64,000 nt of DNA from Psychrobacillus soli (GCF_006861775.1 NZ_VDGG01000004.1:1-64000); one strand, 5' to 3'. Shown: positions 1 to 8,920, numbered from the stretch's first letter. The notes: generated from the sequence alone by a model not told the origin. A program made the numbers and translations.

Positions 1-60
1 ATCAGCACGAGAGCAACTAAATTGCCAGTGAAAGCAACCATTTCTCCAAATAGCAAGTTT
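1..60 (-). repeat. Tail of a 21-bp-phased repeat array
   Basis: GCAACT begins at 13 and GCAACC at 34, exactly 21 bp apart, and a weaker GCAAG at 53 is slightly out of phase. The pitch and core match the much clearer arrays elsewhere in the window, so this looks like the end of an array cut by the window edge. Only two good copies are visible, so the call is tentative. Confidence 0.45.
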
Positions 61-245
61 ACTTGTAGAGAGACGCCAATAATTGTGACACATTATAGGG
101 ATAATGCGTCGCAGAGTATCAGTTGGTTTGGTTTTGTCGCGTTCGGGATAGGCTTTGTCGTCTTCGAGGGTATGTATGGTCGTGTTCACAGCGTATTTAG
201 TCTAATTCATCCATTTATTGGATTTAGTAAGTCGTATCTGATTAC

Positions 246-511
246 TGTTGATTCTCACCAGTAAGCAATCTCCATGGATTTTCGCTTCAGGGCGGCGACT
301 CCAGTGGGATCAAATGAGCAAAATGAGACTTCACAACGAACGCTCAAGCGGGCGGGGAAGGCTCATCGCTCACCCCACGGAAAGCGCCCGCCCTGCAGCG
401 AAAATCCCAGCGAACACTTTATTCAACTCACTACGTCGCAGTATCCAAATTATGTGCGTCATTCCATTCATCATTCTCTCGAGCCCGACACAGACGCTTT
501 AGCGCTTTTAT
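246..511. repeat. Dispersed intergenic repeat element, copy A
   Basis: The stretch begins with AGCAATCTCCATGGATTTTC and continues through GGCGACTCCAGTGG, GAGACTTCACAACG, GGCTCATCGCTCACCCCACG and CCTGCAGCG. The same blocks in the same order recur at 42205-42425, and the second half recurs at 63296-63470, including flanking text such as CATTCCATTCATC. Its two ends are imperfectly complementary, so a single strand could fold into a long hairpin. Short open frames here are not conserved between copies. The DNA from 60 to 245 shows no gene or convincing signal. Confidence 0.75.
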
Positions 512-540
512 TATAGAAAAGTGATCTTGAACTCGACAAT

Positions 541-586
541 AAAAAAAGGCGTCTTCCCCCGTTACGAGAGAGAAAAACACCTTTCC
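541..586 (-). terminator. Rho-independent terminator of ywhB
   Basis: Read on the minus strand, an imperfect stem pairs AAGGTGTTTTTC with GGAAGACGCCTT and is followed by seven T. It lies just after the ywhB stop codon. Confidence 0.75.
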
Positions 587-596
587 AAACTAGTAA

Positions 597-782
597 TTAT
601 TTATCGCTAAATAATTTTCCAGCAACTGCGTAATGATTTTTCGGCATGTCCTCGATAAATACGACAACATTTTCAACAGGTGCATTTACTGTTTCTGATA
701 CTGCAGCCGTTACTTTCTCTACTAAAGCTCTTTTTTGTTCTTCTGTACGACCTTCTAGCATTTTTACTGTTACGTATGGCAT
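597..782 (-). CDS. ywhB: 4-oxalocrotonate tautomerase family protein (YwhB-like)
   Basis: This 61-residue protein has the size and start (Met-Pro-Tyr-Val-Thr-Val) of the 4-oxalocrotonate tautomerase family. In that family the initiator Met is removed and Pro1 acts as the catalytic base. Arg11 of the mature chain is present (LEGR). The second active-site Arg of the Pseudomonas enzyme (Arg39) is replaced by Val, as I recall for B. subtilis YwhB, so the true substrate is uncertain; weak tautomerase activity is the safe prediction. A strong AAAGGAGG lies upstream on the minus strand. It is divergent from ywhD with only 66 bp between, the same neighbourhood as in B. subtilis. Confidence 0.9.
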   Translation of the reverse strand: MPYVTVKMLEGRTEEQKRALVEKVTAAVSETVNAPVENVVVFIEDMPKNHYAVAGKLFSDK

Positions 783-848
783 TTCATTTCCTCCTTTAGT
801 GAAATTTTCTGTATACTAGTATCATAACAGAACGGAGGGAACTTTCGA

Positions 849-1373
849 ATGGCAAATGAAGAAAAACCAAAACAAAAAATCGGCTTCACCATTATAAAAA
901 ATGATCCAACTGATGGACATAAAGGATTTGGAATTGGTTCTCTATCTTTAGAGAATGTGTCACCAGTTATTATCGATGTCGAAGAAGACATTGCAAGAAT
1001 TGAAATTGGGGCGATGCATGCGAGAAGTGACACAGAAAGAGGAATCAAGTTTACGACGAACCGAGAAGACTCTGAAGGTGGAAAACCATATTGGCTAGTT
1101 TGGGTGACAATCGATTATAAAGCAGAAGGGCCGTATTATGCAGGGGTTACAGCATGCGAAATGGTGGTCAATCGTGAAAAACGCCGCGGTTACAAATTAC
1201 TTGCGGACCATGTAAACCGAATGGACAAATCAATGAAACGCCACATTATGGTAGATTTTATGGATGATCGTTCCAAAAATATTTTAAGTAATTTTCTACA
1301 AACGCATAACCTCGAAATGTGGGAGCGTAGCGAAGCACAGCTGCATAATGACTTACACGTAACTTCTAATTAA
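849..1373 (+). CDS. ywhD: YwhD family protein, function unknown
   Basis: A 174-residue soluble protein with no signal peptide or membrane segment. It matches the Bacillus YwhD family by length, by sequence character (KPYWLVWVTID, RRGYKLLADHVNRMDKSMKRHIMVDFMDD) and by position next to ywhB and pbpG. The family has no established function. The ATG is preceded by GGAGGG at a good distance. A terminator follows at 1561. It appears to be monocistronic. Confidence 0.85.
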   Translation: MANEEKPKQKIGFTIIKNDPTDGHKGFGIGSLSLENVSPVIIDVEEDIARIEIGAMHARSDTERGIKFTTNREDSEGGKPYWLVWVTIDYKAEGPYYAGVTACEMVVNREKRRGYKLLADHVNRMDKSMKRHIMVDFMDDRSKNILSNFLQTHNLEMWERSEAQLHNDLHVTSN

Positions 1374-1560
1374 ACAGTAGCAATTAGGGATAATTGCTTT
1401 ATGAGGTTGAATTCAAACTGAAAAGACAGTACAATTTACTTAAAGCTTACTTCACAGTAATGCTAGGACACTTAGTAGTCGTAAGTAGGTTAGGAAAATG
1501 TAATCATTGTGACAACCCAATCCTGTAATTACATACTTTTGGCAGAACGCAACACTAAGA

Positions 1561-1608
1561 AAAAGCTTTCTATTACCTTTTTTAGGTAGTAGAAAGCTTT
1601 TTATTTTT
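1561..1608 (+). terminator. Rho-independent terminator after ywhD
   Basis: AAAAGCTTTCTA pairs with TAGAAAGCTTTT around a short T-rich loop and is followed by a T-rich tail. It sits about 190 bp after the ywhD stop; the 190 bp between hold no recognisable feature. The repeat array begins in the terminator tail. Confidence 0.8.
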
Positions 1609-1609
1609 G

Positions 1610-2202
1610 TTTTGGTTGCTTTGGCCGGGAAATTGGTTGCTCTCAGTGGCAAATTGATTGCTTTGGCAGCGGAACTGGTTGCTCACCCCGAGAAACTAGT
1701 TGCTTTCATCCTCATTTGGTTGCCCTAAGCCGTTTATTTCAAACTCTGCGTATTTCACAGTCAAGTTAACTCTTTATAAAGAGAATTGGTTGCTCTCGGT
1801 GGCAAATTGATTGCTTTGGCAGCGGAACTGGTTGCTCACCCCGAGAAACTGGTTGCTTTCATCCTCAATTGGTTGCCCTAATCCGTTTATTTCCAACTGT
1901 GCGTATTTCACATTCAAGTTAACTCTTCACAAAGAGAATTGGTTGCTCTCGGTGGTAAATTGATTGCTTTGGCAACGGAATTGGTTGCTCACCCCGAGAA
2001 ATTGGTTGCTTTCATCCTCATTTGGTTACCCTAAGCCGTTTATTTCCAATTGTTCGTATGTCACATTCAAGTTAACTCTTTACAAAGAGAATTGGTTGCT
2101 CTCCGTGACAAATTGGTTGCTTTGGCCACGGAACTGGTTGCTCACCCCGAGAAACTGGTTGCTTTCGTCCTCATTTGGTTGCCCTAAGCCATCTATTTCC
2201 AA
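1610..2202 (+). repeat. 21-bp-phased TTGGTTGCT array in four tandem 153-bp units
   Basis: The core AATTGGTTGCT (with small variations) starts at 1610, 1631, 1652, 1673, 1694 and 1714, then at 1784, 1805, 1826, 1847, 1867, then 1937, 1958, 1979, 2000, 2020, then 2090, 2111, 2132, 2153, 2173. Pitch inside a block is 21 bp, with 20 bp at the last step. Blocks repeat every 153 bp exactly (1631, 1784, 1937, 2090). About 10 bases between cores vary, but are kept between equivalent positions of successive 153-bp units. Each block ends TTGGTTGCCCTAAGCC followed by an approximately 70-bp spacer containing AGTTAACTCTT. The last unit runs into the pbpG stop codon at 2203. Confidence 0.95.
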
Positions 2203-4275
2203 TCATTCCCCAAAAAACGAAAACGGGAAAATAGACCATGGTGTTGTATCTTCATCTGATCCATCCTCGAATGTTTGTTGCTTCAAAGTTGGATCCGTGC
2301 ATAGTTTAGTTGGGACATCCTCCTCTTTTAAATAGACAAGTCGTTGTTTTTTACAAGCGGAAGTAGCAATACCTCCTGTTTCAATATCAACAATAACTCC
2401 GCGAACACCTGGAGGAGCGATGAATGGTTCTGACGGTAAACCTTGATGAGATTTCTCCATAAATTCAATCCACACTTGTTTCGTTACTTGTCTTGCCTCT
2501 GCTTCACTCACTTGTTTCCCTTGGTCATAGCCATTCCAAACTCCCGCAGTCAATTGAGGGGAGAAGCCGATTAAATATTGATCGGAAATGGTCGTTCCTG
2601 ATTTTGCTGCATATGGTCTTGTTTGCTTTGCGCGAATACTGATGCCAGTTGCAGGTGAGTAATCATTAAAAATTGGATCGAACATACCGGTTAGTAAATG
2701 AGATAGCAAGAATGCATCTTGTTCTAGCAACACTTTTTTATCTTTCCTTTTATCTTTCTCCAAGTCATAAAGCACTTTGCCATTATTATCGGTAATTTTC
2801 GTAATATAAGTTGGTTCTCTCAGGATTCCCTTTGCGGAAATCGCGTTATATGCTTTGGTCATGTCTAATAAAGAAGCCTCCGATGTACCGAGCGCTGTCG
2901 CCGGAGTATCGTCGACATCCATCTGAACATTGAATCTTTCAATCAGCTGCTCGAATGGCTTATACCCAATTTGTTCAAGCGTTTTAACAGCATAAATATT
3001 ATCCGAAATGGCAAGTGCTTGTGCCATCGATATCGGATGTTCCGCAAATTCACCGTTTACATTTTTCGGTTCATATTCTTGGCGCCCATTATCATACGTG
3101 AAAATAGTACGTTCACTTTTCATATATGTCAGGGGAGTGAATCCATTTTCTAAAGCGGAAGCAAACAATAAAGGTTTAATCGTTGAACCTGGTTGTCTTT
3201 TTGCTTGCGTTACGCGATTAAATGGACTTTCACTAAAATTACGACCGCCAACCATTGCTGTAACGTATCCCGTTTTCGGTTCTATACTAACAAAGCCAAT
3301 TTGTAACTCGCCTTCAGGCATCCACTTTTCAATAACTTCTTCAGCTACTTGTTGATGATTTCTGTTCAAAGTTGTTTCAATTGTCCATCCGCCATCTTCA
3401 ATTCGCCGACCCTTTTTCTGAATGATACTGGTTGCTTCTTTCCAAACCTCTTCTAAAAAGTAAGGAGCTGCTTTTTTCTTTACAAGCGAGTCTTCTGTTT
3501 TCAAGACATATTGCTCTTTCACAGCACGCTCTCGTTGTTCTGCAGTTATAAATTGTTGATTTTCCATTAATTTTAAAATAAGTTGTTGGCGGTTTACCGC
3601 TTTTTCTTCATCTGCTAAAGGTGAGTAATAAGTAGGTCCTTTTGGAATTCCCATCAATAAAGCGGATTCTGCAAGCGTTAAATCTTTTGCACTTTTTCCA
3701 AAATAATACCGGCTTGCGGCTTCTACACCGTACATGCCATGTCCGAAATAGACTGTATTCAAAAATCCTTCGAGCAATTCATCTTTTTCATAAAAAATTT
3801 CTAGCCGGTAAGCATACAAGGCTTCATTTATCTTCCGAGTCCAAGATTTTTCATGCGTCAAAAATAAATTTCGTGCGTATTGTTGGGTAATTGTACTTGC
3901 ACCTTCTACTTTTCGCATCGCCTTTATATCCTTTAAAAGTGCAGAAGCAATTCGCGTATAATCAAACCCATGATGCTCATAAAATTCCTGATCTTCTACA
4001 GCAATAATCGCTTGAGGCACGAATGGAGAAATGTCCTCTAGTGAAACCCAATAACGCCTCTGGTCTTCAAATCGATCACCAATTACATTTCCTTGGTCGT
4101 CTAAAAAGACGGAAGAAATAGGCACTTGAATAATAGGTGCACCAACGATTTGAGCGTAAACTCGGAGCGTTACAAGTGCACCAATCAAAGCAAAGCAAGC
4201 TACGATACTTAATAAAAAAACTCTTTTCATACGTTTAGATCGAGTGGTTTTCTTTCGGTATTGTACACGCCCCAT
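2203..4275 (-). CDS. pbpG: Bifunctional penicillin-binding protein, PBP2d-like (transglycosylase/transpeptidase)
   Basis: A class A PBP of 690 residues, near the length of B. subtilis PbpG (YwhE), which also lies between ywhD and speE. A basic cytoplasmic tail and one membrane anchor (about residues 17-41) are followed by the glycosyltransferase domain, with EDQEFYEHHG near residue 94 and GASTITQQ near 125. The transpeptidase domain has Ser-Thr-Ile-Lys at 364-367 (active-site Ser), Ser-Asp-Asn at 424-426 and Lys-Ser-Gly-Thr-Thr at about 558. It would polymerise and crosslink peptidoglycan outside the membrane; the B. subtilis gene acts in spore germ-cell-wall synthesis. The chosen ATG has GGAGGAG upstream. 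An internal ATG at 4230 is possible. Its stop codon lies at the edge of the repeat array, and no separate terminator is seen. Confidence 0.92.
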   Translation of the reverse strand: MGRVQYRKKTTRSKRMKRVFLLSIVACFALIGALVTLRVYAQIVGAPIIQVPISSVFLDDQGNVIGDRFEDQRRYWVSLEDISPFVPQAIIAVEDQEFYEHHGFDYTRIASALLKDIKAMRKVEGASTITQQYARNLFLTHEKSWTRKINEALYAYRLEIFYEKDELLEGFLNTVYFGHGMYGVEAASRYYFGKSAKDLTLAESALLMGIPKGPTYYSPLADEEKAVNRQQLILKLMENQQFITAEQRERAVKEQYVLKTEDSLVKKKAAPYFLEEVWKEATSIIQKKGRRIEDGGWTIETTLNRNHQQVAEEVIEKWMPEGELQIGFVSIEPKTGYVTAMVGGRNFSESPFNRVTQAKRQPGSTIKPLLFASALENGFTPLTYMKSERTIFTYDNGRQEYEPKNVNGEFAEHPISMAQALAISDNIYAVKTLEQIGYKPFEQLIERFNVQMDVDDTPATALGTSEASLLDMTKAYNAISAKGILREPTYITKITDNNGKVLYDLEKDKRKDKKVLLEQDAFLLSHLLTGMFDPIFNDYSPATGISIRAKQTRPYAAKSGTTISDQYLIGFSPQLTAGVWNGYDQGKQVSEAEARQVTKQVWIEFMEKSHQGLPSEPFIAPPGVRGVIVDIETGGIATSACKKQRLVYLKEEDVPTKLCTDPTLKQQTFEDGSDEDTTPWSIFPFSFFGE

Positions 4276-4356
4276 AAAAATCTCCTCCGTCCTGCTTGGA
4301 TGTTTTCATTAGTATGAGAACAATAGATTCAAATTAAACGGAAAAAGAAAAAAGTA

Positions 4357-4384
4357 TTGCACTTTTGTAAAAAAGCTCTATACT
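4357..4384 (+). promoter_or_regulatory. Candidate sigma-A promoter of speE-speB
   Basis: TTGCAC at 4357-4362 and TATACT at 4379-4384 with a 16-bp spacer, about 60 bp before the speE start. A second AT-rich candidate (TTGATACACTATATA) lies nearer the gene. Confidence 0.55.
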
Positions 4385-4444
4385 TTCTTTGTATTATTTT
4401 TTTGATACACTATATACAAACGTATTCACAAAGGAGATAGATAG

Positions 4445-5278
4445 ATGAGCGGATTTTGGTTTACTGAAAAACAAACCGAGAATTTTGGAATTACGATGAA
4501 GGTAAAACGTACACTTCATACGGAGCAAACAGATTTTCAACTATTAGAAATGGCAGAAACAGAAGAGTGGGGGAATATGCTCTTTTTAGACGGCATGGTC
4601 ATGACGTCTCAAAAAGATGAGTTCGTATACCATGAAATGGTAGCGCACGTTCCTTTATTCACTCACCCAAACCCGGAAAACGTATTAGTTGTTGGTGGCG
4701 GAGATGGTGGCGTAATTCGTGAAATTATGAAGCATCCGAAAGTTAAAAAAGCAACTCTTGTTGATATAGATGGGAAAGTTATTGAGTATTCGAAAATATA
4801 TTTACCAGAAATTGCATGTGAATTAGAAAATCCACGTGTCGATGTACAAGTAGGCGACGGTTTCATGCATATTGCTGAATCTGAGAACGAATACGATGTA
4901 ATCATGGTAGATTCAACAGAACCAGTAGGTCCAGCGGTTAACTTATTTACTAAAGGTTTCTATGCTGGGATTTCAAAAGCTTTGAAAGAAGATGGATTAT
5001 TCGTTGCACAATCGGACAACCCTTGGTTCAAAGCGGACTTAATCCGACAAGTACAAAAAGACGTGAAAGAGATTTTCCCTATTACAAATATGTACTTAGC
5101 GAATATTCCTACGTATCCAAGTGGACTTTGGTGCTTTACAATTGGATCGAAAAAATACGATCCACTTCAAGTTCCTGACGAGCAGTTCCATGAAATTGAC
5201 ACAAAATATTACACAAAAGAGCTTCACAAAGCAGCATTCGTATTGCCTAAATTTGTGAAGGACTTAGCAGGAGAGTAA
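4445..5278 (+). CDS. speE: Spermidine synthase (putrescine aminopropyltransferase)
   Basis: A 277-residue aminopropyltransferase that transfers the aminopropyl group of decarboxylated S-adenosylmethionine to putrescine. The nucleotide-binding loop [12 protein letters not shown] and the catalytic-loop [10 protein letters not shown] are intact, as is the early HEM motif (residues about 64-66). The start follows AAAGGAGATAG. speB begins 4 bp after the stop codon, so the two are translated from one message. The order pbpG-speE-speB is as in B. subtilis. Cytoplasmic. Confidence 0.95.
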   Translation: MSGFWFTEKQTENFGITMKVKRTLHTEQTDFQLLEMAETEEWGNMLFLDGMVMTSQKDEFVYHEMVAHVPLFTHPNPENVLVVGGGDGGVIREIMKHPKVKKATLVDIDGKVIEYSKIYLPEIACELENPRVDVQVGDGFMHIAESENEYDVIMVDSTEPVGPAVNLFTKGFYAGISKALKEDGLFVAQSDNPWFKADLIRQVQKDVKEIFPITNMYLANIPTYPSGLWCFTIGSKKYDPLQVPDEQFHEIDTKYYTKELHKAAFVLPKFVKDLAGE

Positions 5279-5282
5279 GCCG

Positions 5283-6155
5283 ATGCGATTTGATGAAGCT
5301 TATTCAGGAAATGTATTTATTAAAAGCAAGCAAAATTACGAAGAAGCGCAAGCAGTTATTTATGGGATGCCAATGGACTGGACAGTAAGCTACCGTCCAG
5401 GTTCACGCTTTGGCCCGCAGCGTATTCGTGAAGTATCGATTGGTCTAGAGGAGTATAGCCCGTACTTAGACCGTGAGCTAGATGATGTAAATTATTTTGA
5501 TGCAGGAGACATTCCACTTCCTTTTGGAAATGCATCGAAAAGTTTAGATTTAATCGCAGGATTTATTCGCCAGTTAATGCAAGACGGAAAAATTCCGGTC
5601 GGCATGGGCGGAGAGCATTTAGTGTCATGGCCGGTTATGAAAACAGTGGCAGACAACTATAAGGACCTAGCAATCATTCATATGGATGCGCATACGGATT
5701 TACGTGTGGAATATGAGGGAGAGCCACTTTCTCACTCGACGCCAATTCGTAAAATTGCCGAATACATCGGTCCGAAAAACGTTTATTCATTTGGAATCCG
5801 TTCTGGAATGAAAGAAGAGTTCGATTGGGCAAAAGAAAATGGCATGCATATTTCAAAATTTGAAGTATTAGAACCATTAAAAGAAGTACTGCCAACACTC
5901 GAAGGTCGTCCTGTCTATGTCACGATTGATATTGACGTGTTAGACCCTGCACATGCACCAGGTACTGGAACAGTAGATTGTGGTGGAATTACAAGCCGCG
6001 AGCTACTAGCTTCTATCCATGCGATTGCAAGTTCAGGCGTAAATGTAGTAGGATTCGATTTAGTAGAAGTTGCACCGATTTACGATTCATCGGAGCAAAC
6101 AGCTAATACTGCATCGAAGCTACTAAGAGAAATGATTCTAGGCTGGGTGAAATAG
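5283..6155 (+). CDS. speB: Agmatinase
   Basis: A 290-residue ureohydrolase converting agmatine to putrescine and urea, supplying the substrate of SpeE. Manganese-ligand motifs are visible in order: GGEH, DAHTDLR and DIDVLDPAHAPGTG. The start codon is 4 bp after speE, with AGGAGAG at the end of speE as ribosome binding site. The last 18 or so codons are repeated twice downstream (see the duplication entry). The frame used here ends at the first stop, TAG at 6153. Confidence 0.95.
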   Translation: MRFDEAYSGNVFIKSKQNYEEAQAVIYGMPMDWTVSYRPGSRFGPQRIREVSIGLEEYSPYLDRELDDVNYFDAGDIPLPFGNASKSLDLIAGFIRQLMQDGKIPVGMGGEHLVSWPVMKTVADNYKDLAIIHMDAHTDLRVEYEGEPLSHSTPIRKIAEYIGPKNVYSFGIRSGMKEEFDWAKENGMHISKFEVLEPLKEVLPTLEGRPVYVTIDIDVLDPAHAPGTGTVDCGGITSRELLASIHAIASSGVNVVGFDLVEVAPIYDSSEQTANTASKLLREMILGWVK

Positions 6156-6359
6156 AAAGCGAATATTTAATGTTACTGCGACGAGCTTGCGCAGGAGCAA
6201 ACAGCAAACACTGCATCGAAGCTACTAAGAGAAATGATTCTAGGCTGGGTGAAATAGAAAGCGAATATTAAATGTTACTGCGACGAGCTTGCGCAGGAGC
6301 AAACAGCTAATACTGCTTCAAAGCTACTACGTGAAATGATTTTGGGCTGGGTAAAATAA
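6092..6359 (+). repeat. Three tandem 102-bp repeats of the speB 3' end
   Basis: GGAGCAAAC begins copies at 6092, 6194 and 6296, each running through the codons for QTANTASKLLREMILGWVK and a stop (6153 TAG, 6255 TAG, 6357 TAA). Copies 1 and 2 differ by two bases within this segment. Copy 3 differs from them at several codon third positions and in the stop codon yet encodes the same peptide. The linker between copies (AAAGCGAATATT..GCTTGCGCA, 38 bp) is repeated twice. Copies 2 and 3 have no start codon and are non-coding remnants. Confidence 0.95.
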
Positions 6360-6363
6360 TTTG

Positions 6364-6398
6364 GAAACGTGATGTCCTTTTTAGGGCATCACGTTTTT
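6364..6398 (+). terminator. Rho-independent terminator of speE-speB
   Basis: AACGTGATGTCC pairs with GGGCATCACGTT around a TTTTTA loop and is followed by a run of T. It follows the third speB tail copy directly, suggesting that copy 3 was the original gene end. Confidence 0.9.
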
Positions 6399-6419
6399 TT
6401 AGGTTTTGCTTATGTTTAG

Positions 6420-6449
6420 TTGTCATTCACACGCTTTTAGCTTTATAAT
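6420..6449 (+). promoter_or_regulatory. Candidate sigma-A promoter of ywiB-argS
   Basis: TTGTCA at 6420 and a perfect TATAAT at 6444-6449, spacer 18 bp, about 170 bp before the ywiB start codon chosen here. Confidence 0.6.
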
Positions 6450-6499
6450 AAAAAGGTTATATTAATAAGACTCAGTTGGAGAAACACTGAATCTTATTA

Positions 6500-6600
6500 A
6501 TAATGCCTCCGGCGGATGTCACAGATTTTGAGAGGAGTGAATTGTGCAAGCACAATTCAAAATCTGGACGCAATTACGCCAAGGCGAAATTGATAAAAAA
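6500..6600. repeat. Hairpin-forming intergenic repeat before ywiB
   Basis: CAGATTTT and AAAATCTG form an outer stem, and GAATTGTG and CACAATTC an inner stem around 6523-6580, flanked by GCCTCCGGCG and ACGCCAAGGCG. The CTAAGGCGAATTAGAT end of the pyrG leader (about 43475) resembles its 3' edge. I believe this kind of element is common in related genomes, but that is memory, not shown here. It explains why the ywiB frame is open upstream of the real start. Confidence 0.55.
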
Positions 6601-6619
6601 TGTGTTAAGGATGAACGCA

Positions 6620-7039
6620 ATGTCTCAACCAATAAAAAAAACAGTCACTGTCCGCTTATTATCCACGATTAAACATCCCGATACTGCAGCAGAAACTTTC
6701 GACATACAAACGACAGGTGAACTAACGATAAAAGGGGAACAACCTTATTTAGTTTACGAAGAAATGCAAAATGAAAAAACGGTCAAAACTACCGTCAAGT
6801 TAAATAGTGATTCTGCTTTAATTCTCCGAAGTGGTGGAGTAAAAATGAGACTGCCATTCGTACAAGGAGAACGTCAAACAGGAAGCTATGATCCAGGGTA
6901 TGGCGTAATGATGATCACTACAAATACGAAGCAACTCAATTTCGAAGATGGTCATTTCCGAGTGGAGTATGAACTCTTAATAAATGAAGAAATTGCAGGT
7001 ACATATACATTAGAACTAATTTACACGGAGGCGGATTAA
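6620..7039 (+). CDS. ywiB: YwiB family protein (DUF1934), function unknown
   Basis: A 139-residue beta-rich protein of the DUF1934/YwiB family. In B. subtilis it also directly precedes argS. The start is taken as the ATG of Met-Ser-Gln-Pro, with AAGGA eight bases upstream. A longer frame opens at 6503, but its extra 39 residues are encoded by the hairpin repeat and are unlikely to be translated. argS begins at the base after its stop codon, so they share one message. Lipocalin-like folds are known in the family, but no function is established. Confidence 0.85.
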   Translation: MSQPIKKTVTVRLLSTIKHPDTAAETFDIQTTGELTIKGEQPYLVYEEMQNEKTVKTTVKLNSDSALILRSGGVKMRLPFVQGERQTGSYDPGYGVMMITTNTKQLNFEDGHFRVEYELLINEEIAGTYTLELIYTEAD

Positions 7040-8707
7040 ATGAACGCAGTAGAAAAAGTGCAACAATCGATCAAAACAGCGTTGCAACAAGCAATTGTAA
7101 AGGCAGAATTAGTAGCAGAAGAACAGATTCCAGCTATCCATTTAGAAACACCGAAAGATAAAGCAAATGGGGACTACGCAACAAATATTGCAATGCAACT
7201 AACAAAGCTTGCGAAAAAAAATCCTCGTCAAATTGCGGATTCGATCGTTGAAAACTTAGATATGGCAGGCACGATGATGGAAAAAATCGATATCGCCGGT
7301 CCAGGGTTTATGAATATTACAGTGCGTAAAGATTATTTACAAGAAGTAATTAAAGCAGTACTTACGGAACAAGCCGATTATGGTCGTACAAAATCAGGTG
7401 CTGGTGAAAAAGTTCAAGTCGAGTTCGTATCTGCAAATCCAACGGGTGACTTGCATTTAGGTCATGCTCGCGGTGCATCTGTAGGGGATTCTTTATGTAA
7501 TGTACTTGATTTTGCAGGCTTCGATGTAGCACGTGAATATTATATTAATGATGCTGGTAACCAAATCCACAACTTAGCGGTGTCTATTGAAGTTCGCTAT
7601 TTTGAAGCATTAGGTTTAGAGAAAGAAATGCCGGAAGACGGATATCGCGGGCAAGATATTATCGATATTGCAGCGGATCTTGTAAAAGAGCATGGTGATA
7701 AATTTGTTCAAATGTCAGACGAAGAGCGCTACAAAGCATTCCGTGCACATGGTTTAAAAGTAGAACTTGCGAAATTACAAAAAGACTTAGCGGATTTCCG
7801 TGTAGGCTTTGATAATTGGTTCTCTGAAACTTCTTTATACGAAGATGGAAAAATTGAAGTAGCACTAGACAAATTAAAAGCAAATGGCCATATTTTCGAA
7901 GAAGAAGGAGCTACTTGGTTCCGTTCTACAACATTTGGCGATGACAAAGATCGTGTATTGATCAAAAGCGACGGCTCTTTCACGTATTTATTACCAGACA
8001 TTGCTTACCATGAAGATAAATTAGTACGTGGCTTCGACCAACTGATTAATATTTGGGGAGCAGACCACCACGGATATATCCCACGTATGAAAGCGGCAAT
8101 TGAAGCACTTGGGTACGAGCGTGAGAAACTTGAAGTATCTGTGATTCAAATGGTGCAGTTATATAAAGACGGCGAAAAAATGAAAATGAGTAAACGTACT
8201 GGTAAAGCAGTTACGATGCGTGAACTTGTAGAGGAAGTAGGGTTAGACGCAGTTCGTTATTTCTTCGGTATGCGTTCAGGCGATTCCCATATGGACTTCG
8301 ATTTAGACTTGGCTGTCTCTCAGTCGAATGAAAACCCAGTGTACTATGCACAATATGCACATGCACGTATTTGTTCGATTTTACGTTCAGCTGAAACGCA
8401 AGAGCTAAAAACATCAACAGATTCACTGGAATTATTGCAAAGTGAAAAAGAATTAGACTTATTGAAAAAAATTGGTGACTTCCCACAAGTCGTAGCAGAT
8501 GCTGCAAAACTTCGTGCACCTCACCGTGTCGCAACTTATATCCAAGAGCTTGCTGCAACATTCCACAGTTTCTATAATGCGGATAAAGTACTCGATACAG
8601 ACAACGTCGCTCTAACTGGCGCTCGTCTAGCATTAGTAACATCGGCTCGCCAAACAATCGCGAATGCCCTTCGTTTAATCGGTGTAGCCGCTCCGGAAAA
8701 AATGTAA
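7040..8707 (+). CDS. argS: Arginyl-tRNA synthetase
   Basis: A class I aminoacyl-tRNA synthetase of 555 residues, the usual Bacillus length. The HIGH-type motif reads HLGH (within [13 protein letters not shown]), the KMSKS-type motif reads KMSKR, and the N-terminal Arg-tRNA domain and C-terminal DALR anticodon domain are complete. GGAGGCGGA at the end of ywiB serves as ribosome binding site. No T-box leader is visible. A strong terminator follows. Confidence 0.96.
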   Translation: MNAVEKVQQSIKTALQQAIVKAELVAEEQIPAIHLETPKDKANGDYATNIAMQLTKLAKKNPRQIADSIVENLDMAGTMMEKIDIAGPGFMNITVRKDYLQEVIKAVLTEQADYGRTKSGAGEKVQVEFVSANPTGDLHLGHARGASVGDSLCNVLDFAGFDVAREYYINDAGNQIHNLAVSIEVRYFEALGLEKEMPEDGYRGQDIIDIAADLVKEHGDKFVQMSDEERYKAFRAHGLKVELAKLQKDLADFRVGFDNWFSETSLYEDGKIEVALDKLKANGHIFEEEGATWFRSTTFGDDKDRVLIKSDGSFTYLLPDIAYHEDKLVRGFDQLINIWGADHHGYIPRMKAAIEALGYEREKLEVSVIQMVQLYKDGEKMKMSKRTGKAVTMRELVEEVGLDAVRYFFGMRSGDSHMDFDLDLAVSQSNENPVYYAQYAHARICSILRSAETQELKTSTDSLELLQSEKELDLLKKIGDFPQVVADAAKLRAPHRVATYIQELAATFHSFYNADKVLDTDNVALTGARLALVTSARQTIANALRLIGVAAPEKM

Positions 8708-8712
8708 TATGG

Positions 8713-8742
8713 AACACTTCGACCACGGTCGGAGTGTTTTTT
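8713..8742 (+). terminator. Rho-independent terminator of argS
   Basis: AACACTTCGACC pairs with GGTCGGAGTGTT around AC, followed by T residues. Confidence 0.9.
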
Positions 8743-8860
8743 GATGGAAAAAAGTGTTTTGTTGGAAAAATTCATGTTTTAGTTGGAATTCTCGGATGTT
8801 TAGTTGGAATTTTAGAGCATTTAGTTGGAAAAATGGACGCCTTAGTTGGAAAACGCTACT
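8743..8860 (+). repeat. 21-bp-phased array with a variant core (TTAGTTGGAA)
   Basis: GTTGGA starts at 8761, 8782, 8803, 8824 and 8845, exactly 21 bp apart, with a weaker GATGGA at 8743. The ten or so bases between cores are variable. Pitch, length and placement immediately after a terminator match the TTGGTTGCT arrays, but the core differs (AGTTGGAA instead of TTGGTTGCT). It lies before the promoter of the B12 operon. Confidence 0.85.
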
Positions 8861-8892
8861 TTTTCCCATAATTGGTGCTAAAAAAATCCCTG

Positions 8893-8920
8893 TCGACAAC
8901 AATGCCATTTCATGTATAAT
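8893..8920 (+). promoter_or_regulatory. Candidate sigma-A promoter of the cobalamin operon
   Basis: TCGACA at 8893 and TATAAT at 8915-8920 with a 16-bp spacer, about 30 bp before the riboswitch. Confidence 0.6.

Noticed and set aside
22-516. Overlapping short frames at the window start
   Set aside because: They lie in the tail of a phased array and in dispersed repeat copy A, are not preserved in copies B and C and lack ribosome binding sites.
1964-2335. A 123-codon frame with repeated Asn-Trp-Leu-Leu
   Set aside because: It is a reading of the 21-bp array (21 is a multiple of three) that runs into the antisense of pbpG; no ribosome binding site, and other arrays use other frames or contain stops.
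6503-6619. N-terminal extension of ywiB
   Set aside because: The extra codons are the hairpin repeat; a proper AAGGA stands before the ATG at 6620.
8211-8726. Long minus-strand frame within argS
   Set aside because: It is the antisense of a strongly conserved gene, with no start signal.
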